Origin: Betaproteobacteria bacterium
Lineage (GTDB): Bacteria > Pseudomonadota > Gammaproteobacteria > Burkholderiales > Rhodocyclaceae
Reading direction: 5' to 3'
Length of the DNA: 64,000 nucleotides
NCBI GenBank assembly: GCA_016720065.1
Contig: JADJXY010000002.1
Span: 1,625,001-1,689,000, forward strand
In this document: positions 1 to 8,395 of the stretch, piece by piece
Numbering within the stretch: the stretch's first letter is position 1
How the letters are laid out: every line of letters starts with the position of its first letter
Position numbers and translations under genes: made by a program
Notes under the pieces: model-generated
What the model was told of the DNA's origin: nothing
What the model saw: only the letters and a program-made list of their open reading frames with translations
Database searches by the model: none

Positions 1-171
1 CACTGTCAGTTTCCCGACAAAACGCCGGGTACGAAGGCTATCGAGCAAGAATCGCTCCCGGGAAGAGTGCCGGGAATCAGGTCCGTCCAGGCCGCTCTTT
101 TGATGCATGGTCATGCCCCTTGCGGCGAGGCTGTGTAAACTGCCTCCTGGTCTCCTTCTCACGGATGTTTC
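1..171. other. Leader region upstream of modB; no gene recognised
   Basis: No recognisable gene. Short open stretches exist in several frames, but none resembles the end of ModA, which usually precedes modB. modA may lie further upstream, outside the window. Confidence 0.4.
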
Positions 172-855
172 ATGGATCACGCCCTAGGACCGGATCTCGC
201 TGCCGTCTGGTTGACCCTGCGGCTCGCCACGGTGGTCACGGCACTGCTCCTCATCCTCGGCACCCCCCTGGCCTGGTGGCTGGCCCGTACCCGCTCGCCC
301 TTGAAGAGCACGATCGCCGCGGTGGTGGCGCTGCCCCTCGTTCTGCCGCCCACCGTCCTGGGTTTCTACCTGCTGGTCGCCCTCGGCCCCCACGGACCGG
401 TCGGACGCCTGACCGAGGCTCTCGGCATCGGCCTGCTGCCCTTTACCTTCCCGGGGTTGGTGGTGGGTTCGCTCATCTATTCGCTGCCTTTCGTCGTCCA
501 GCCGGTCCAGAACGCCTTCGAGGCCATAGGCGAACGCCCCCTGGAGGCCGCGGCGACGCTGCGGGCGAGTCCCTGGGATACTTTCTGGTCCGTCGCATTG
601 CCCCTGGCCCGCCCCGGACTGGTGAGCGGCGCAATCCTGGGCTTTGCCCACACAGTGGGCGAATTCGGCATCGTGCTGATGCTGGGTGGCAATATCCCCG
701 ACAAGACCCGCGTCGTCTCCGTTCAAATCTACGACCACGTCGAGGCCCTGGAGTACACCCAGGCCCACTGGCTGGCGGGAGGAATGGTGCTGTTCAGCTT
801 CATCGTCCTGCTCGCCCTCTATACCCTCAACCGGCCCAGGAATCGGCAGGCGTGA
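172..855 (+). CDS. modB: Molybdate ABC transporter permease ModB
   Basis: Inner-membrane permease of the high-affinity molybdate importer. It pairs with the ModC ATPase and takes molybdate from periplasmic ModA. The 227-residue length is normal for ModB. Several hydrophobic segments are visible, and the inner-membrane-component loop lies around residues 125-155 (EAAATLRASPWDTFWSVALP), which docks on ModC. The C-terminal VGEFGIVLMLGGNIP segment is typical of molybdate permeases. The stop overlaps the modC start by four bases, so translation is coupled. The start has only a weak ribosome-binding site. Sulfate permeases of the CysT/CysW family are the alternative, but the short length and fused-TOBE partner favour molybdate. 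Confidence 0.93.
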   Translation: MDHALGPDLAAVWLTLRLATVVTALLLILGTPLAWWLARTRSPLKSTIAAVVALPLVLPPTVLGFYLLVALGPHGPVGRLTEALGIGLLPFTFPGLVVGSLIYSLPFVVQPVQNAFEAIGERPLEAAATLRASPWDTFWSVALPLARPGLVSGAILGFAHTVGEFGIVLMLGGNIPDKTRVVSVQIYDHVEALEYTQAHWLAGGMVLFSFIVLLALYTLNRPRNRQA

Positions 856-1934
856 GCAACGCATCGATCCACGCCCGCTTCCGCATCCCGCGCAAGGATT
901 TCGTTCTGGATGTCGATCTCGTCCTGCCCGGCAACGGGGTGACTGCCGTATTCGGCCCTTCCGGTTGCGGCAAGACAACCCTGCTGCGCGCCCTGGCCGG
1001 CCTGGAACGGACTCCCGGGGGCTACGCGGCCATCGGAAACGAAGTCTGGCAGGACGACTCCCGCGGAATTTTCGTTCCCCCCCACCGCCGCGCCCTGGGC
1101 TATGTCTTCCAGGAGGCGAGTCTGTTCGACCACCTCTCGGTCAGACAGAACATGGAATTTGGATTGGTGCGTACCCCATCTGCACACCGCGCCTTCCGCA
1201 CGGAAGAGATTGCCGAGTTACTGGGGGTAGCGGGACTCCTGGACCGGTGGCCCGCCGGACTTTCCGGCGGTGAGCGCCAACGGGTCGCCATCGCCCGTGC
1301 CTTGCTCAGCACACCACGCCTCCTCCTCATGGACGAGCCCCTGGCGGCCCTGGACCTGAAGCGCAAGCGGGAAATTCTTCCTTACCTGCAACGCCTGCAC
1401 GCCGAACTGTCGATCCCGGTGCTCTACGTGAGTCATGCCCCCGGTGAAGTCGCGCGCCTGGCGGATCATCTGGTTCTGCTTGACGGGGGACGCGTGGCCG
1501 CCCATGGCCCCCTGGGCGACACCCTGGCCCGCATCGATCTGCCGGCTGCATTTTCGGACAATGCGGGCGTCGTTCTCGACACCGTCCTCGCCAGCCATGA
1601 GCCGGATCACCTGTCCCGACTCGAATTTCCCGGGGGTCACATGCTCGTTGCCCAGCGGCCGGAGGATGCCGGAACCCGCCTGCGCTGCCGCATCTACGCC
1701 CGGGATGTCAGCCTGGCCCTGGATCGCCCCCTGGGTACGAGCATTACCAATTTGCTCCCGGCCACCGTGGTCGCGGTCGCCCCGACCCACCAGCCCGGTC
1801 ACGTGCTGGTACAACTCCGTCTGGGCGATACCCTTCTGCTGGCACGCATCTCCGAGCGCTCTCGCCGCGAACTGGCCGTGGAACCGGGACTACGCCTCTG
1901 GGCACAGATCAAGGCCGTAGCCCCCCTGGCCTGA
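852..1934 (+). CDS. modC: Molybdate ABC transporter ATP-binding protein ModC
   Basis: Cytoplasmic ATPase that drives molybdate import through ModB. The protein of about 360 residues starts at a GTG inside the modB stop (GTGA overlap); the reading frame stays open far upstream, but that part is only a shadow of modB. Visible motifs are Walker A GPSGCGKTT (about 35-43), the signature LSGGERQRVAIARALL from about 137, Walker B LLLMDEP (about 157-163) and the switch His in YVSHAPGE (about 196). The C-terminal third is a TOBE/mop-type molybdate-binding domain, including a TSITNLLPATVVAV stretch, which is characteristic of ModC rather than sulfate CysA. Confidence 0.93.
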   Translation: MSNASIHARFRIPRKDFVLDVDLVLPGNGVTAVFGPSGCGKTTLLRALAGLERTPGGYAAIGNEVWQDDSRGIFVPPHRRALGYVFQEASLFDHLSVRQNMEFGLVRTPSAHRAFRTEEIAELLGVAGLLDRWPAGLSGGERQRVAIARALLSTPRLLLMDEPLAALDLKRKREILPYLQRLHAELSIPVLYVSHAPGEVARLADHLVLLDGGRVAAHGPLGDTLARIDLPAAFSDNAGVVLDTVLASHEPDHLSRLEFPGGHMLVAQRPEDAGTRLRCRIYARDVSLALDRPLGTSITNLLPATVVAVAPTHQPGHVLVQLRLGDTLLLARISERSRRELAVEPGLRLWAQIKAVAPLA

Positions 1935-2041
1935 ACTCCGGCCGGCACCGTGCACCGTGGTCAAACCGCGCACCACCATGCCGTGCCGCAGGCCAGGCGA
2001 TTACGTGCACAGGCCACCCGGGACAGCAACCCCGGCGGGAG

Positions 2042-2293
2042 TCAGGCAGCGAAGGTGTAACCGTGCTGCATCTTTTCCAGCCGGCTGATTTCGGCCCGCA
2101 GAGCCGCCTGCTTGCCCGCGGTGATCATGCACGTCCCATTGCGCCATTCGAAACGCACGAGGTGGGGACGGACCCCGGCCCTGTAGAGGGCATAGGCGAC
2201 CTTATCGATGCCCGGCTGCTCCAGGCGCCGACCATCATTGAGTTCGGCAATGAATTCGTCTTTGAACCACACCACATTTGCGCTGAGTGCCAT
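2042..2293 (-). CDS. Small conserved-looking hypothetical protein
   Basis: An 83-residue soluble protein of unknown function. A very good ribosome-binding site (GGAGGT) sits seven bases before the ATG, which supports a real gene. The N-terminal half has a beta-rich pattern with an ELNDGRRLEQPGIDKV segment. The C-terminal half has a helix (KQAALRAEISRLEKM) that could form a short coiled coil. There is no signal peptide or cysteine cluster. It lies between modC and the nor-like pair, divergent from the latter, and the context does not assign a role. Confidence 0.6.
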   Translation of the reverse strand: MALSANVVWFKDEFIAELNDGRRLEQPGIDKVAYALYRAGVRPHLVRFEWRNGTCMITAGKQAALRAEISRLEKMQHGYTFAA

Positions 2294-2467
2294 AGCCGTA
2301 CCTCCTCTTCCATGCGTAGCTTAAGTCCACGCCCCCCAGCATGCCTGTGAGAGATTGCACAGTTGTTGCGACTCGACTTTGCCCAACCGCGCATTTCCTG
2401 AAGACAGATCAAAGTCCGCCGGGTCGCGGTTCTGGCATGTTCAGCACTTCCCTTCGCCGCTTTCAGA

Positions 2468-3052
2468 ATGTCCCACGCTGCGCAGATGTCCGGTACCGCC
2501 CGTCGCTTTCCCGGCAACAAGGGGATCTGGGTGGGAATCAGTTGCGAATTTCTGGAATTCGCGGTGATGTTCGCCCTGTACTTCATCGCCCGCGCCCACC
2601 ATCCCGAGGCCTTCGTGGCCGGGGCAGAGCGTCTTTCCCGGATTGCAGGCACGGCCATCACCCTGGTGATGGTGAGCAGCAGCTTTCTCGTGGCAGCATC
2701 GGTCGATGCCTTGCGTGCGGGCTTGCGCCCCAGAGCCCTGGCCTGCCTCAGCGCAGCGCTCGTTCTCGCCCTGGCTTATCCGCTGGTGAAGTTCCTGGAG
2801 ATCGGGTGGAATCTGGACCAGGGTATCGGCGGGAATTCCGGGATTTTCTTCACCGTCTACTACTACCTGACCTTCAACCATCTGGTCCATGCCTCCTGGG
2901 GCATCATCGGCATGGTCTGGGTTCTCGCCCGCCTGGCCTGGGGCGCCTATACGCCTGAAGAACACTCCGGCCTGGAAGCCCTCGGCAGCTACTGGCACGC
3001 GACCGACATCATCTGGCTGGTGATTTTTCCCCTTTTCTACGTCGTCAATTGA
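2468..3052 (+). CDS. norE: NorE-like cytochrome c oxidase subunit III family protein
   Basis: A 194-residue membrane protein of the heme-copper oxidase subunit III family in its short, NorE-like form with five or so hydrophobic segments. Conserved features include the N-terminal GISCEFLEFAVMFALYF helix, a middle TVYYYLTFNHLVHASWG helix with a His-containing motif, and the C-terminal SYWHATDIIWLVIFPLFY helix typical of subunit III. NorE proteins accompany cNor-type nitric oxide reductases and support their activity without being core subunits. It is coupled to the following norF-like gene by overlapping stop and start. No norC or norB is visible in the window, so the partner oxidase or NO reductase is unknown. 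Confidence 0.8.
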   Translation: MSHAAQMSGTARRFPGNKGIWVGISCEFLEFAVMFALYFIARAHHPEAFVAGAERLSRIAGTAITLVMVSSSFLVAASVDALRAGLRPRALACLSAALVLALAYPLVKFLEIGWNLDQGIGGNSGIFFTVYYYLTFNHLVHASWGIIGMVWVLARLAWGAYTPEEHSGLEALGSYWHATDIIWLVIFPLFYVVN

Positions 3053-3342
3053 ACGTCCGCTCGCGACTCCCTTCCCTCACGCTGGTCTGGCTGGCCCTCG
3101 TTGCCCTTTCCCTGGGTAGCCTGGGCTTGGGAGGCTGGCTGCACGGTTCGCCCTGGCTTCCACTACTGGTGGCGGCGATCGTTTGGTGCAAGTGCTTTCT
3201 GGTCGCACGATGCTTCATCGAGGTGGGGAGCGCCCACCCCTTCGTGGCGCGGGTCGTGGCGGTCTTCATCGCCCTGGCGCCGGCAGCCCTGGTACTGACC
3301 TCATTCTTTGGTGACGCCATCGCCCGCTGGGCGAGCCTGTAG
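3049..3342 (+). CDS. norF: NorF-like small membrane protein (prokaryotic COX subunit IV family)
   Basis: A 97-residue protein with three predicted membrane helices. The middle segment, WCKCFLVARCFIEVG followed by HPFV, matches the prokaryotic cytochrome oxidase subunit IV / NorF pattern. The start is a TTG that shares bases with the norE stop (TTGA), a strong sign of coupled translation. Function is inferred from pairing with NorE: an accessory membrane protein for a nitric oxide reductase or terminal oxidase. Confidence 0.72.
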   Translation: MNVRSRLPSLTLVWLALVALSLGSLGLGGWLHGSPWLPLLVAAIVWCKCFLVARCFIEVGSAHPFVARVVAVFIALAPAALVLTSFFGDAIARWASL

Positions 3343-3368
3343 CTTCGCCGCCGCCTGGCAGGGTTGGC

Positions 3369-3596
3369 TCAGGAGTCTTCTTCTTGCGGAAGCGGCGGCT
3401 GGGGACGGCTCATGACGTAGAGCACGCCAGAGCAGCAGAGCAGGAATGCCACGCCGGCCAGGGCGCTCGGTGCCCAGCTGTCGGCGAGTCCGCGAGTCTG
3501 CAAGAGCCAGACGAAGAGCGCGACGACGGGCAGGGCAAGGAGCGCGCAGAAAATTGCGGTGGCCAGGGCAATCTGCTGCCCGACGTGGCGTTTCAT
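3369..3596 (-). CDS. Small two-helix membrane protein
   Basis: A 75-residue protein with two strongly hydrophobic segments (about 10-33 and 43-62) and a proline- and acid-rich tail. The chosen ATG overlaps the stop of the preceding secretin-domain gene by four bases (ATGA), which fixes the start and suggests an operon; a longer open frame upstream is only the shadow of that gene. No family was recognised. It could be an inner-membrane partner of the secretin-domain protein. Confidence 0.6.
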   Translation of the reverse strand: MKRHVGQQIALATAIFCALLALPVVALFVWLLQTRGLADSWAPSALAGVAFLLCCSGVLYVMSRPQPPLPQEEDS

Positions 3597-4381
3597 GGCA
3601 CTTCCTCCACCTGGAGCCAGACGGAGCGGGACTCGCTCACGTCCTGGGTTGAAAGATTGACGCCGCTCCGGTCTCCCGCTGCAGCCCGACGGCCGCCGCC
3701 GCCCAATTCGATCCACTCGCCCAGACGACCGCTGACGGTGGTGCTCAGGCGTTGGGTGGCCACGCTGCCTCCGGGACCGGCCGCATCGGCCTGCTGGCTG
3801 ATGTCCAGCGTCACGCGGTCCCCTGCGAGACGGGGTATGGCATAGAAGCCCTGTCCCACATCGCGAAACACCGTGGTTTCACTGGCGACGACGCCCCCCG
3901 GTCCGATGACGACCTGGCGCAAAGGAATGGCCAGGGAGCGACCGATCTGAATGAAAGCGGACGCGCCTTCGAGCGTCTGCACGCTCTGTTCGCCGGAGTC
4001 CCGCCGCACGCTGCGGGTATCCCACACCTGCGCACCGGCTTCGACACGACGGGTACTGCCCAGGGTGACCTGGGCGCTCCCCGACGCACCGCGGCGTTCG
4101 ATTTCGGCCTGCCTGTTCTGACTGACGCGGATGATCAGACGCCGCGCGGGGGTGTCGATGGCGGCCAGGGCGCGCTTGATTTCCTCGCGGTTGCGAGGGC
4201 TGGCGCGCAGGAAGAGCTGATTGTTCATGCCGCTCAGCGATCCTCCAGGCTCGACCAGGGGCAGCAGGACAGGTAGCACCTTGTCCACTGTCTGGCTGCG
4301 CAAAGGGATGACTTCAAGCTGTTGCTGAGCCCAAGCGGAACTGCAAACGAACAGAAGAAGACAAAACAGGCGCTGGAACAT
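3593..4381 (-). CDS. Secretin N-domain-like exported protein
   Basis: A 262-residue exported protein. It begins with a clear signal peptide (about 1-20, ending AWAQ). The region after it (LEVIPLRSQTVDKVLPVLLPLVEPGGSLSG) matches the N1-type secretin domain, in which periplasmic KH-like folds end in a predicted NQLFLRASPRNREEI strand-helix unit. The C-terminal half is rich in beta strands but lacks the long secretin barrel domain, so this is not a full secretin. It is 20 bases downstream of zapE and overlaps the small membrane protein gene that follows. A role in an envelope assembly is possible but not shown. Confidence 0.72.
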   Translation of the reverse strand: MFQRLFCLLLFVCSSAWAQQQLEVIPLRSQTVDKVLPVLLPLVEPGGSLSGMNNQLFLRASPRNREEIKRALAAIDTPARRLIIRVSQNRQAEIERRGASGSAQVTLGSTRRVEAGAQVWDTRSVRRDSGEQSVQTLEGASAFIQIGRSLAIPLRQVVIGPGGVVASETTVFRDVGQGFYAIPRLAGDRVTLDISQQADAAGPGGSVATQRLSTTVSGRLGEWIELGGGGRRAAAGDRSGVNLSTQDVSESRSVWLQVEEVP

Positions 4382-4401
4382 GGGGGGGCGATCGCGCAAA
4401 G

Positions 4402-5517
4402 TCAGGCGGTATTGTGGGCCAGGGCGAGGTATTCGCGGGAGTTCATTTCGGTCAGGCGGCTGACGGTGCGGACAAATTCGCCGGCCTGTGTTCCTTCCGT
4501 ATAGAGATCCCGCGGCGGGACGGTCGCCGTGGCGATGAACTTGACCCGGTGATCGTAGAAAACATCCACCAGCCAGGTGAAGCGACGGGCTTCGGAAGCC
4601 TGGTGGACGGTCATTTTTGGAATGTGGGAGAGCAGCACCGTATGGTAGCGGCGGGCGATCTCCAGGTAGTCGTTCTGGGAGCGGGGGCCGCCGCACAGGG
4701 TCTTGAAATCGAACCAGATGACGCCGTTGGCCCGGCGCAGGGTGTCGATGTCGCGGCCCAGCACCTCGATCCTGCCCCCCTTCTTTCCTTCTTCTCCGGC
4801 CACCCTGCGAAAAGAGTCGAGCATTTTTCGCTCCGCCTCACCATCGTCGGGGAAATGGTAAATCTCCACCTGTTCCAGGGTACGCAGGCGGTAATCGATT
4901 CCGGCGTCCACCTCGACGATGTGCATGCGCTCCTTGAGCAGCGCGATTGTCGGCAGAAAACTCTCGCGGTGCAGGCCGTCGGGGTAGAGCTTGTCCGGCG
5001 GATAGTTGGAGGTCATAACGAGGATGACTCCCCGTTCGAAAAGGCCGTCCAGCAGCCGCCCCAGGATCATGGCATCGGCGATGTCGGAGACGTGGAATTC
5101 GTCGAAGCAGAGCAGGCGCACGTCCTTGGCAATGTGCTCGGCCACCTTGAGCATGGGGTCGGCCTCGCCTTTGCAGGCATCCAGATCCCGGTGGATTTGC
5201 TGCATGAAGGCGTGGAAGTGGACGCGCTTTTTGCGCCGGTACGGGACAGCGTTGAAGAAACAATCCATGAGAAAGCTCTTGCCCCGTCCGACCCCACCCC
5301 AGAAATAGACACCCCGGGGTGGCTTGGGCGGCGCCAGCAGACGCTTGAAGGTGCTGCCACGGGCGACCTTGAAGTCCAGCAGGTCACCGTAGAGGCGCTG
5401 CAGGGATTCCGCCGCCGCCTGTTGGGCGGCATCGGCCACGTAGCCGAGGCTCTGCAGCAGCCCAAAATAGGCGTCAAGCATGCCGGTGGCGGAGACATTG
5501 AGTTTTCGGTGGGGCAT
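4402..5517 (-). CDS. zapE: Cell division protein ZapE (AFG1-like ATPase)
   Basis: A 371-residue AFG1-family P-loop ATPase. ZapE associates with the division ring and destabilises FtsZ polymers in an ATP-dependent way. Walker A is GGVGRGKSFLMD (about 74-85) and Walker B is RLLCFDEFHVSD (about 134-145), both classic for the family. Further conserved pieces are VILVMTSNYPPDKLY and the C-terminal RFTWLVDVFYDHRVK. Length and motifs match full-length bacterial ZapE. In many betaproteobacteria zapE follows the odhAB-lpd genes, as here, in the same orientation. Confidence 0.93.
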   Translation of the reverse strand: MPHRKLNVSATGMLDAYFGLLQSLGYVADAAQQAAAESLQRLYGDLLDFKVARGSTFKRLLAPPKPPRGVYFWGGVGRGKSFLMDCFFNAVPYRRKKRVHFHAFMQQIHRDLDACKGEADPMLKVAEHIAKDVRLLCFDEFHVSDIADAMILGRLLDGLFERGVILVMTSNYPPDKLYPDGLHRESFLPTIALLKERMHIVEVDAGIDYRLRTLEQVEIYHFPDDGEAERKMLDSFRRVAGEEGKKGGRIEVLGRDIDTLRRANGVIWFDFKTLCGGPRSQNDYLEIARRYHTVLLSHIPKMTVHQASEARRFTWLVDVFYDHRVKFIATATVPPRDLYTEGTQAGEFVRTVSRLTEMNSREYLALAHNTA

Positions 5518-5551
5518 GAGTTCTTGTCGTGGGGCCAGTGCGGCATTCTGC

Positions 5552-5612
5552 CAAAGAAAAAGGCGGGTGCGTCGCCGCCACCCGCCTTGTGCGTCGCCGC
5601 CACCCGCCTTTT
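5552..5612 (-). terminator. Terminator of lpdA with a duplicated stem arm
   Basis: Read on the minus strand, this has two tandem copies of an arm beginning AAGGCGGGTGGCGG, then one complementary CACCCGCCTT arm and a T-run. The tandem copies are at 5568-5588 and 5590-5610. Either copy can pair with the single distal arm, giving two alternative hairpins. Confidence 0.75.
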
Positions 5613-5633
5613 CAGGCGCTACGTGCTTCCGAT

Positions 5634-7058
5634 TCAGAAGTGGATGGCGCGCTTGTCGCAGGCCAGGGCCGCTTCGTGGGTGATTTCGGAGAGCGTCGGG
5701 TGGGCGTGGCAGATGCGTGCCAGGTCTTCCGAGGCACCGCCGAATTCCATGGCCACCACGGCTTCGGCGATCAGCTCGGAGGCATTGGCGCCGATGATGT
5801 GCACGCCGAGGATGCGGTCAGTCTGGGCGCAGGCCAGGATCTTGACGAAGCCGGTGGGATCGCCCATGCCCAGGGCCCGGCCGCTGGCCAGGAAGGGCAC
5901 CTTGCCGGCCTTGTAGGCGACTCCGTCGGCCTTCAACTGCTGCTCGGTCTTGCCGACCCAGGCGATTTCCGGGCTGGTGTAGATGACGAAGGGAACGGTG
6001 TCGAAGTTGCAGTGACCGGCCTGGCCGGCGATCAACTCGGCGACCATGATGCCTTCCTCGGAGGCCTTGTGGGCCAGCATGGGGCCGCGCACCACGTCGC
6101 CAATGGCCCAGACGCCCGGCAGGTTGGTCTGGCAGTGGCCATCGACGTCGACCATGCCGCGGTCGGTGAGCTTCAAGCCCACGGCTTCGGCATTCAGACC
6201 GTCGGTATTGGGGATGCGGCCGATGGAGACGATCAGGCGATCGGCGTCCAGTGTCTGGGCCTTGCCATCCTTATCGGTATAAGCGATGGAGACGCTCTTC
6301 TTGGTGGTCTTGATGTCGCCCAGCTTGACGCCAAGTTTGATGTCGAGACCCTGCTTGGCGAAGACCTTGGCGGCCTCCTTGGCTACATCCTGGTCGGCGA
6401 CGGAAAGGAAGTCGGGCAGAACTTCCAGGATGGTGACTTCGGACCCCAGACGACGCCAGACGGAGCCCATTTCCAGGCCGATGACGCCAGCGCCGATGAC
6501 GGCCAGATTCTTGGGAACGGATTCCTGATCCAGGGCCCCTTCGTTGTCCATGACGATCTTGTTGTCCACGGGCAGGCCGGGCAGATGGCGGGCCTTGGAA
6601 CCGGTGGCGATGATGACCTGCTTGGCCAACACTTCCTCATTGCCGACCTTGACCTTCCAGCTGTCGCCTTCCTGGGCGACAAAGGAGCCGTGGCCGGCCA
6701 GGAAGGTGACCTTGTTCTTCTTGAACAGGCCCTTGATGCCGGAGGTGAGCTGATTGACGATGGTGTCCTTGCGGCCCTTCATGGTGGGCACGTCGATGCT
6801 GGGCTTGCTCACCTTGATGCCCTGGGCGGCGAAGGCGTGGCCGGCTTCCTCGAACAGGTGGGAGGTATGCAGCAAGGCCTTGGACGGGATGCAGCCGACG
6901 TTCAGGCAGGTGCCACCGAGGCGGGGCTCGCCCTTGGGGTCGGCGTAGGGATTGGATTCACAGCAGGCGGTATTGAAGCCCAACTGGGAGGCGCGGATCG
7001 CCGCCACATAGCCGCCGGGACCGCCGCCGATGACGAGCACGTCAAATTGCTTGGACAT
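5634..7058 (-). CDS. lpdA: Dihydrolipoyl dehydrogenase (E3)
   Basis: E3 flavoprotein, 474 residues, that re-oxidises the dihydrolipoyl group of E2 and passes electrons to NAD+. The FAD-binding GxGxxG is at 11-16. The redox pair lies in GGTCLNVGCIPSK (Cys51 and Cys56). A second, NAD-binding, Rossmann motif follows at VIGAGVIGLEMG, and the dimer-interface catalytic His lies in CHAHPTLSE near the C-terminus. It is the last gene of the sucAB-lpdA set, 74 bases after sucB, so it most likely serves the 2-oxoglutarate dehydrogenase complex. It could be shared with pyruvate dehydrogenase and the glycine cleavage system. Confidence 0.96.
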   Translation of the reverse strand: MSKQFDVLVIGGGPGGYVAAIRASQLGFNTACCESNPYADPKGEPRLGGTCLNVGCIPSKALLHTSHLFEEAGHAFAAQGIKVSKPSIDVPTMKGRKDTIVNQLTSGIKGLFKKNKVTFLAGHGSFVAQEGDSWKVKVGNEEVLAKQVIIATGSKARHLPGLPVDNKIVMDNEGALDQESVPKNLAVIGAGVIGLEMGSVWRRLGSEVTILEVLPDFLSVADQDVAKEAAKVFAKQGLDIKLGVKLGDIKTTKKSVSIAYTDKDGKAQTLDADRLIVSIGRIPNTDGLNAEAVGLKLTDRGMVDVDGHCQTNLPGVWAIGDVVRGPMLAHKASEEGIMVAELIAGQAGHCNFDTVPFVIYTSPEIAWVGKTEQQLKADGVAYKAGKVPFLASGRALGMGDPTGFVKILACAQTDRILGVHIIGANASELIAEAVVAMEFGGASEDLARICHAHPTLSEITHEAALACDKRAIHF

Positions 7059-7089
7059 GGTTCAACCTTTCGATGTTCGGATGTGCAAA

Positions 7090-7118
7090 GCGCCAGCGCC
7101 CTTGTGAGACGCTGGCGC
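7090..7118. other. Intergenic hairpin between sucB and lpdA
   Basis: A perfect nine-base inverted repeat, GCGCCAGCG and CGCTGGCGC, with an eleven-base loop. There is no T-run, so it is more likely an mRNA processing or stability element than a terminator. Confidence 0.5.
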
Positions 7119-7132
7119 CCGAGCGACGTCGA

Positions 7133-8371
7133 TTAGACGCCGAGGAGCAGACGAGCCGGATCTTCCAGCGCTTCCTTCATGGTCACCAGACCGAGGACGG
7201 CTTCGCGGCCGTCGATGATGCGGTGGTCGTAGGACATGGCGAGGTAGTTGATCGGGCGCACCACGACCTGACCATTCTCGACCACGGCCCGATCCTTGGT
7301 GGCATGAATGCCGAGGATGGCCGACTGGGGCGGGTTGATGATCGGGGTGGAGAGCATGGAACCGAAGACACCGCCATTGGAAATGGAGAAGGTGCCACCG
7401 GTGAGTTCTTCGATGGACAACTTGCCGTCCTTGGCCTTGTTGCCGAATTCGGCGATCTTTTTCTCGATCTCGGCCACGGTCATCTGGTCGGCGTTGCGCA
7501 GGATGGGCACAACCAGACCGCGGGGCGAGCCGACGGCAATGCCGATGTCGATGAAGCCGTGGTAGACGATGTCGTTGCCATCGACGGAGGCGTTGAGCAC
7601 CGGGAACTTCTGCAGGGCAGCGCAGGCGGCCTTGACGAAGAAGCCCATGAAGCCCAGGCGGACGCCATGGGTCTTTTCGAACTTTTCGGCGTATTGCTTG
7701 CGCAGGGCCATGATGGGCCCCATGTTCACTTCGTTGAAGGTGGTCAGGATGGCGTTGGTCGACTGCGATTCGACCAGACGCTGGGCGACCCGCGCGCGCA
7801 GCCGGGACATGGGCACGCGCTGCTCGGTGCGGCTGGCCTGCACATCGATGCCCGAGGTGGGAACCGGCAGGGTCGCGGCAGCGGCAGCGGCCGGGGCAGC
7901 AACGGGGCCGGCGGCGGGCGCGGCGGCCTTCTGGGCGCCAACGGCGTCTTCCTTGGTCACGCGACCGCCACGGCCCGAGCCCGAGACGTCGGAGGCAGCG
8001 ATGCCCTTTTCGTCCAGGATCTTGCGGGCGGCGGGGCTGGCCGTACCGGCAGGAGCCGCGGCGGCGGGTGCCGGAGCGGCAGCCTTTGGCGCGGCCGCCT
8101 TGGCGGCGGGGGCCGCGGCGCCGGCCTTGGCTTCCGTGTCGATCCGGGCGATGAGTTCGCCGGAGGTGACGGTTTCGCCGTCACCCTTGATGATTTCCAC
8201 CAGGACACCGGCGTCCGGGGCGGGAACTTCGAGGACGACCTTGTCGGTTTCGATGTCGATGACGATCTCGTCACGGGCAACGGCTTCGCCGACCTTTTTC
8301 TTCCAGGACGCCAGCGTGCCTTCGGCAACGGACTCGGAGAGCTGGGGGACTTTGACTTCGATAATGCTCAT
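7133..8371 (-). CDS. sucB: 2-oxoglutarate dehydrogenase E2, dihydrolipoyllysine succinyltransferase
   Basis: E2 core enzyme, 412 residues, transferring the succinyl group from lipoyl-lysine to CoA. The order is one lipoyl domain (1-75, lipoylated Lys44 in ETDKVVLEV), an Ala/Pro-rich flexible linker, a peripheral subunit-binding domain (SPAARKILDEKGI), a second Ala/Pro linker, and the catalytic domain ending in YDHRIIDGREAV with the active-site His and Asp. A single lipoyl domain and the succinyl-type catalytic domain fit SucB rather than AceF. It is 24 bases downstream of sucA. Confidence 0.96.
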   Translation of the reverse strand: MSIIEVKVPQLSESVAEGTLASWKKKVGEAVARDEIVIDIETDKVVLEVPAPDAGVLVEIIKGDGETVTSGELIARIDTEAKAGAAAPAAKAAAPKAAAPAPAAAAPAGTASPAARKILDEKGIAASDVSGSGRGGRVTKEDAVGAQKAAAPAAGPVAAPAAAAAATLPVPTSGIDVQASRTEQRVPMSRLRARVAQRLVESQSTNAILTTFNEVNMGPIMALRKQYAEKFEKTHGVRLGFMGFFVKAACAALQKFPVLNASVDGNDIVYHGFIDIGIAVGSPRGLVVPILRNADQMTVAEIEKKIAEFGNKAKDGKLSIEELTGGTFSISNGGVFGSMLSTPIINPPQSAILGIHATKDRAVVENGQVVVRPINYLAMSYDHRIIDGREAVLGLVTMKEALEDPARLLLGV

Positions 8372-8395
8372 GATGGCTCCACTCGTGCAGTGTTA

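Noticed and set aside
120..851. A long open frame upstream of and in frame with modC
   Set aside because: It overlaps all of modB in another frame and has no ABC or other domain in that part; the GTG overlapping the modB stop explains modC.
2380..2420. FNR/NnrR-type box upstream of the norE-like gene
   Set aside because: CTGAAGACAGATCAAA has one base too many between half-sites and a weak left half.
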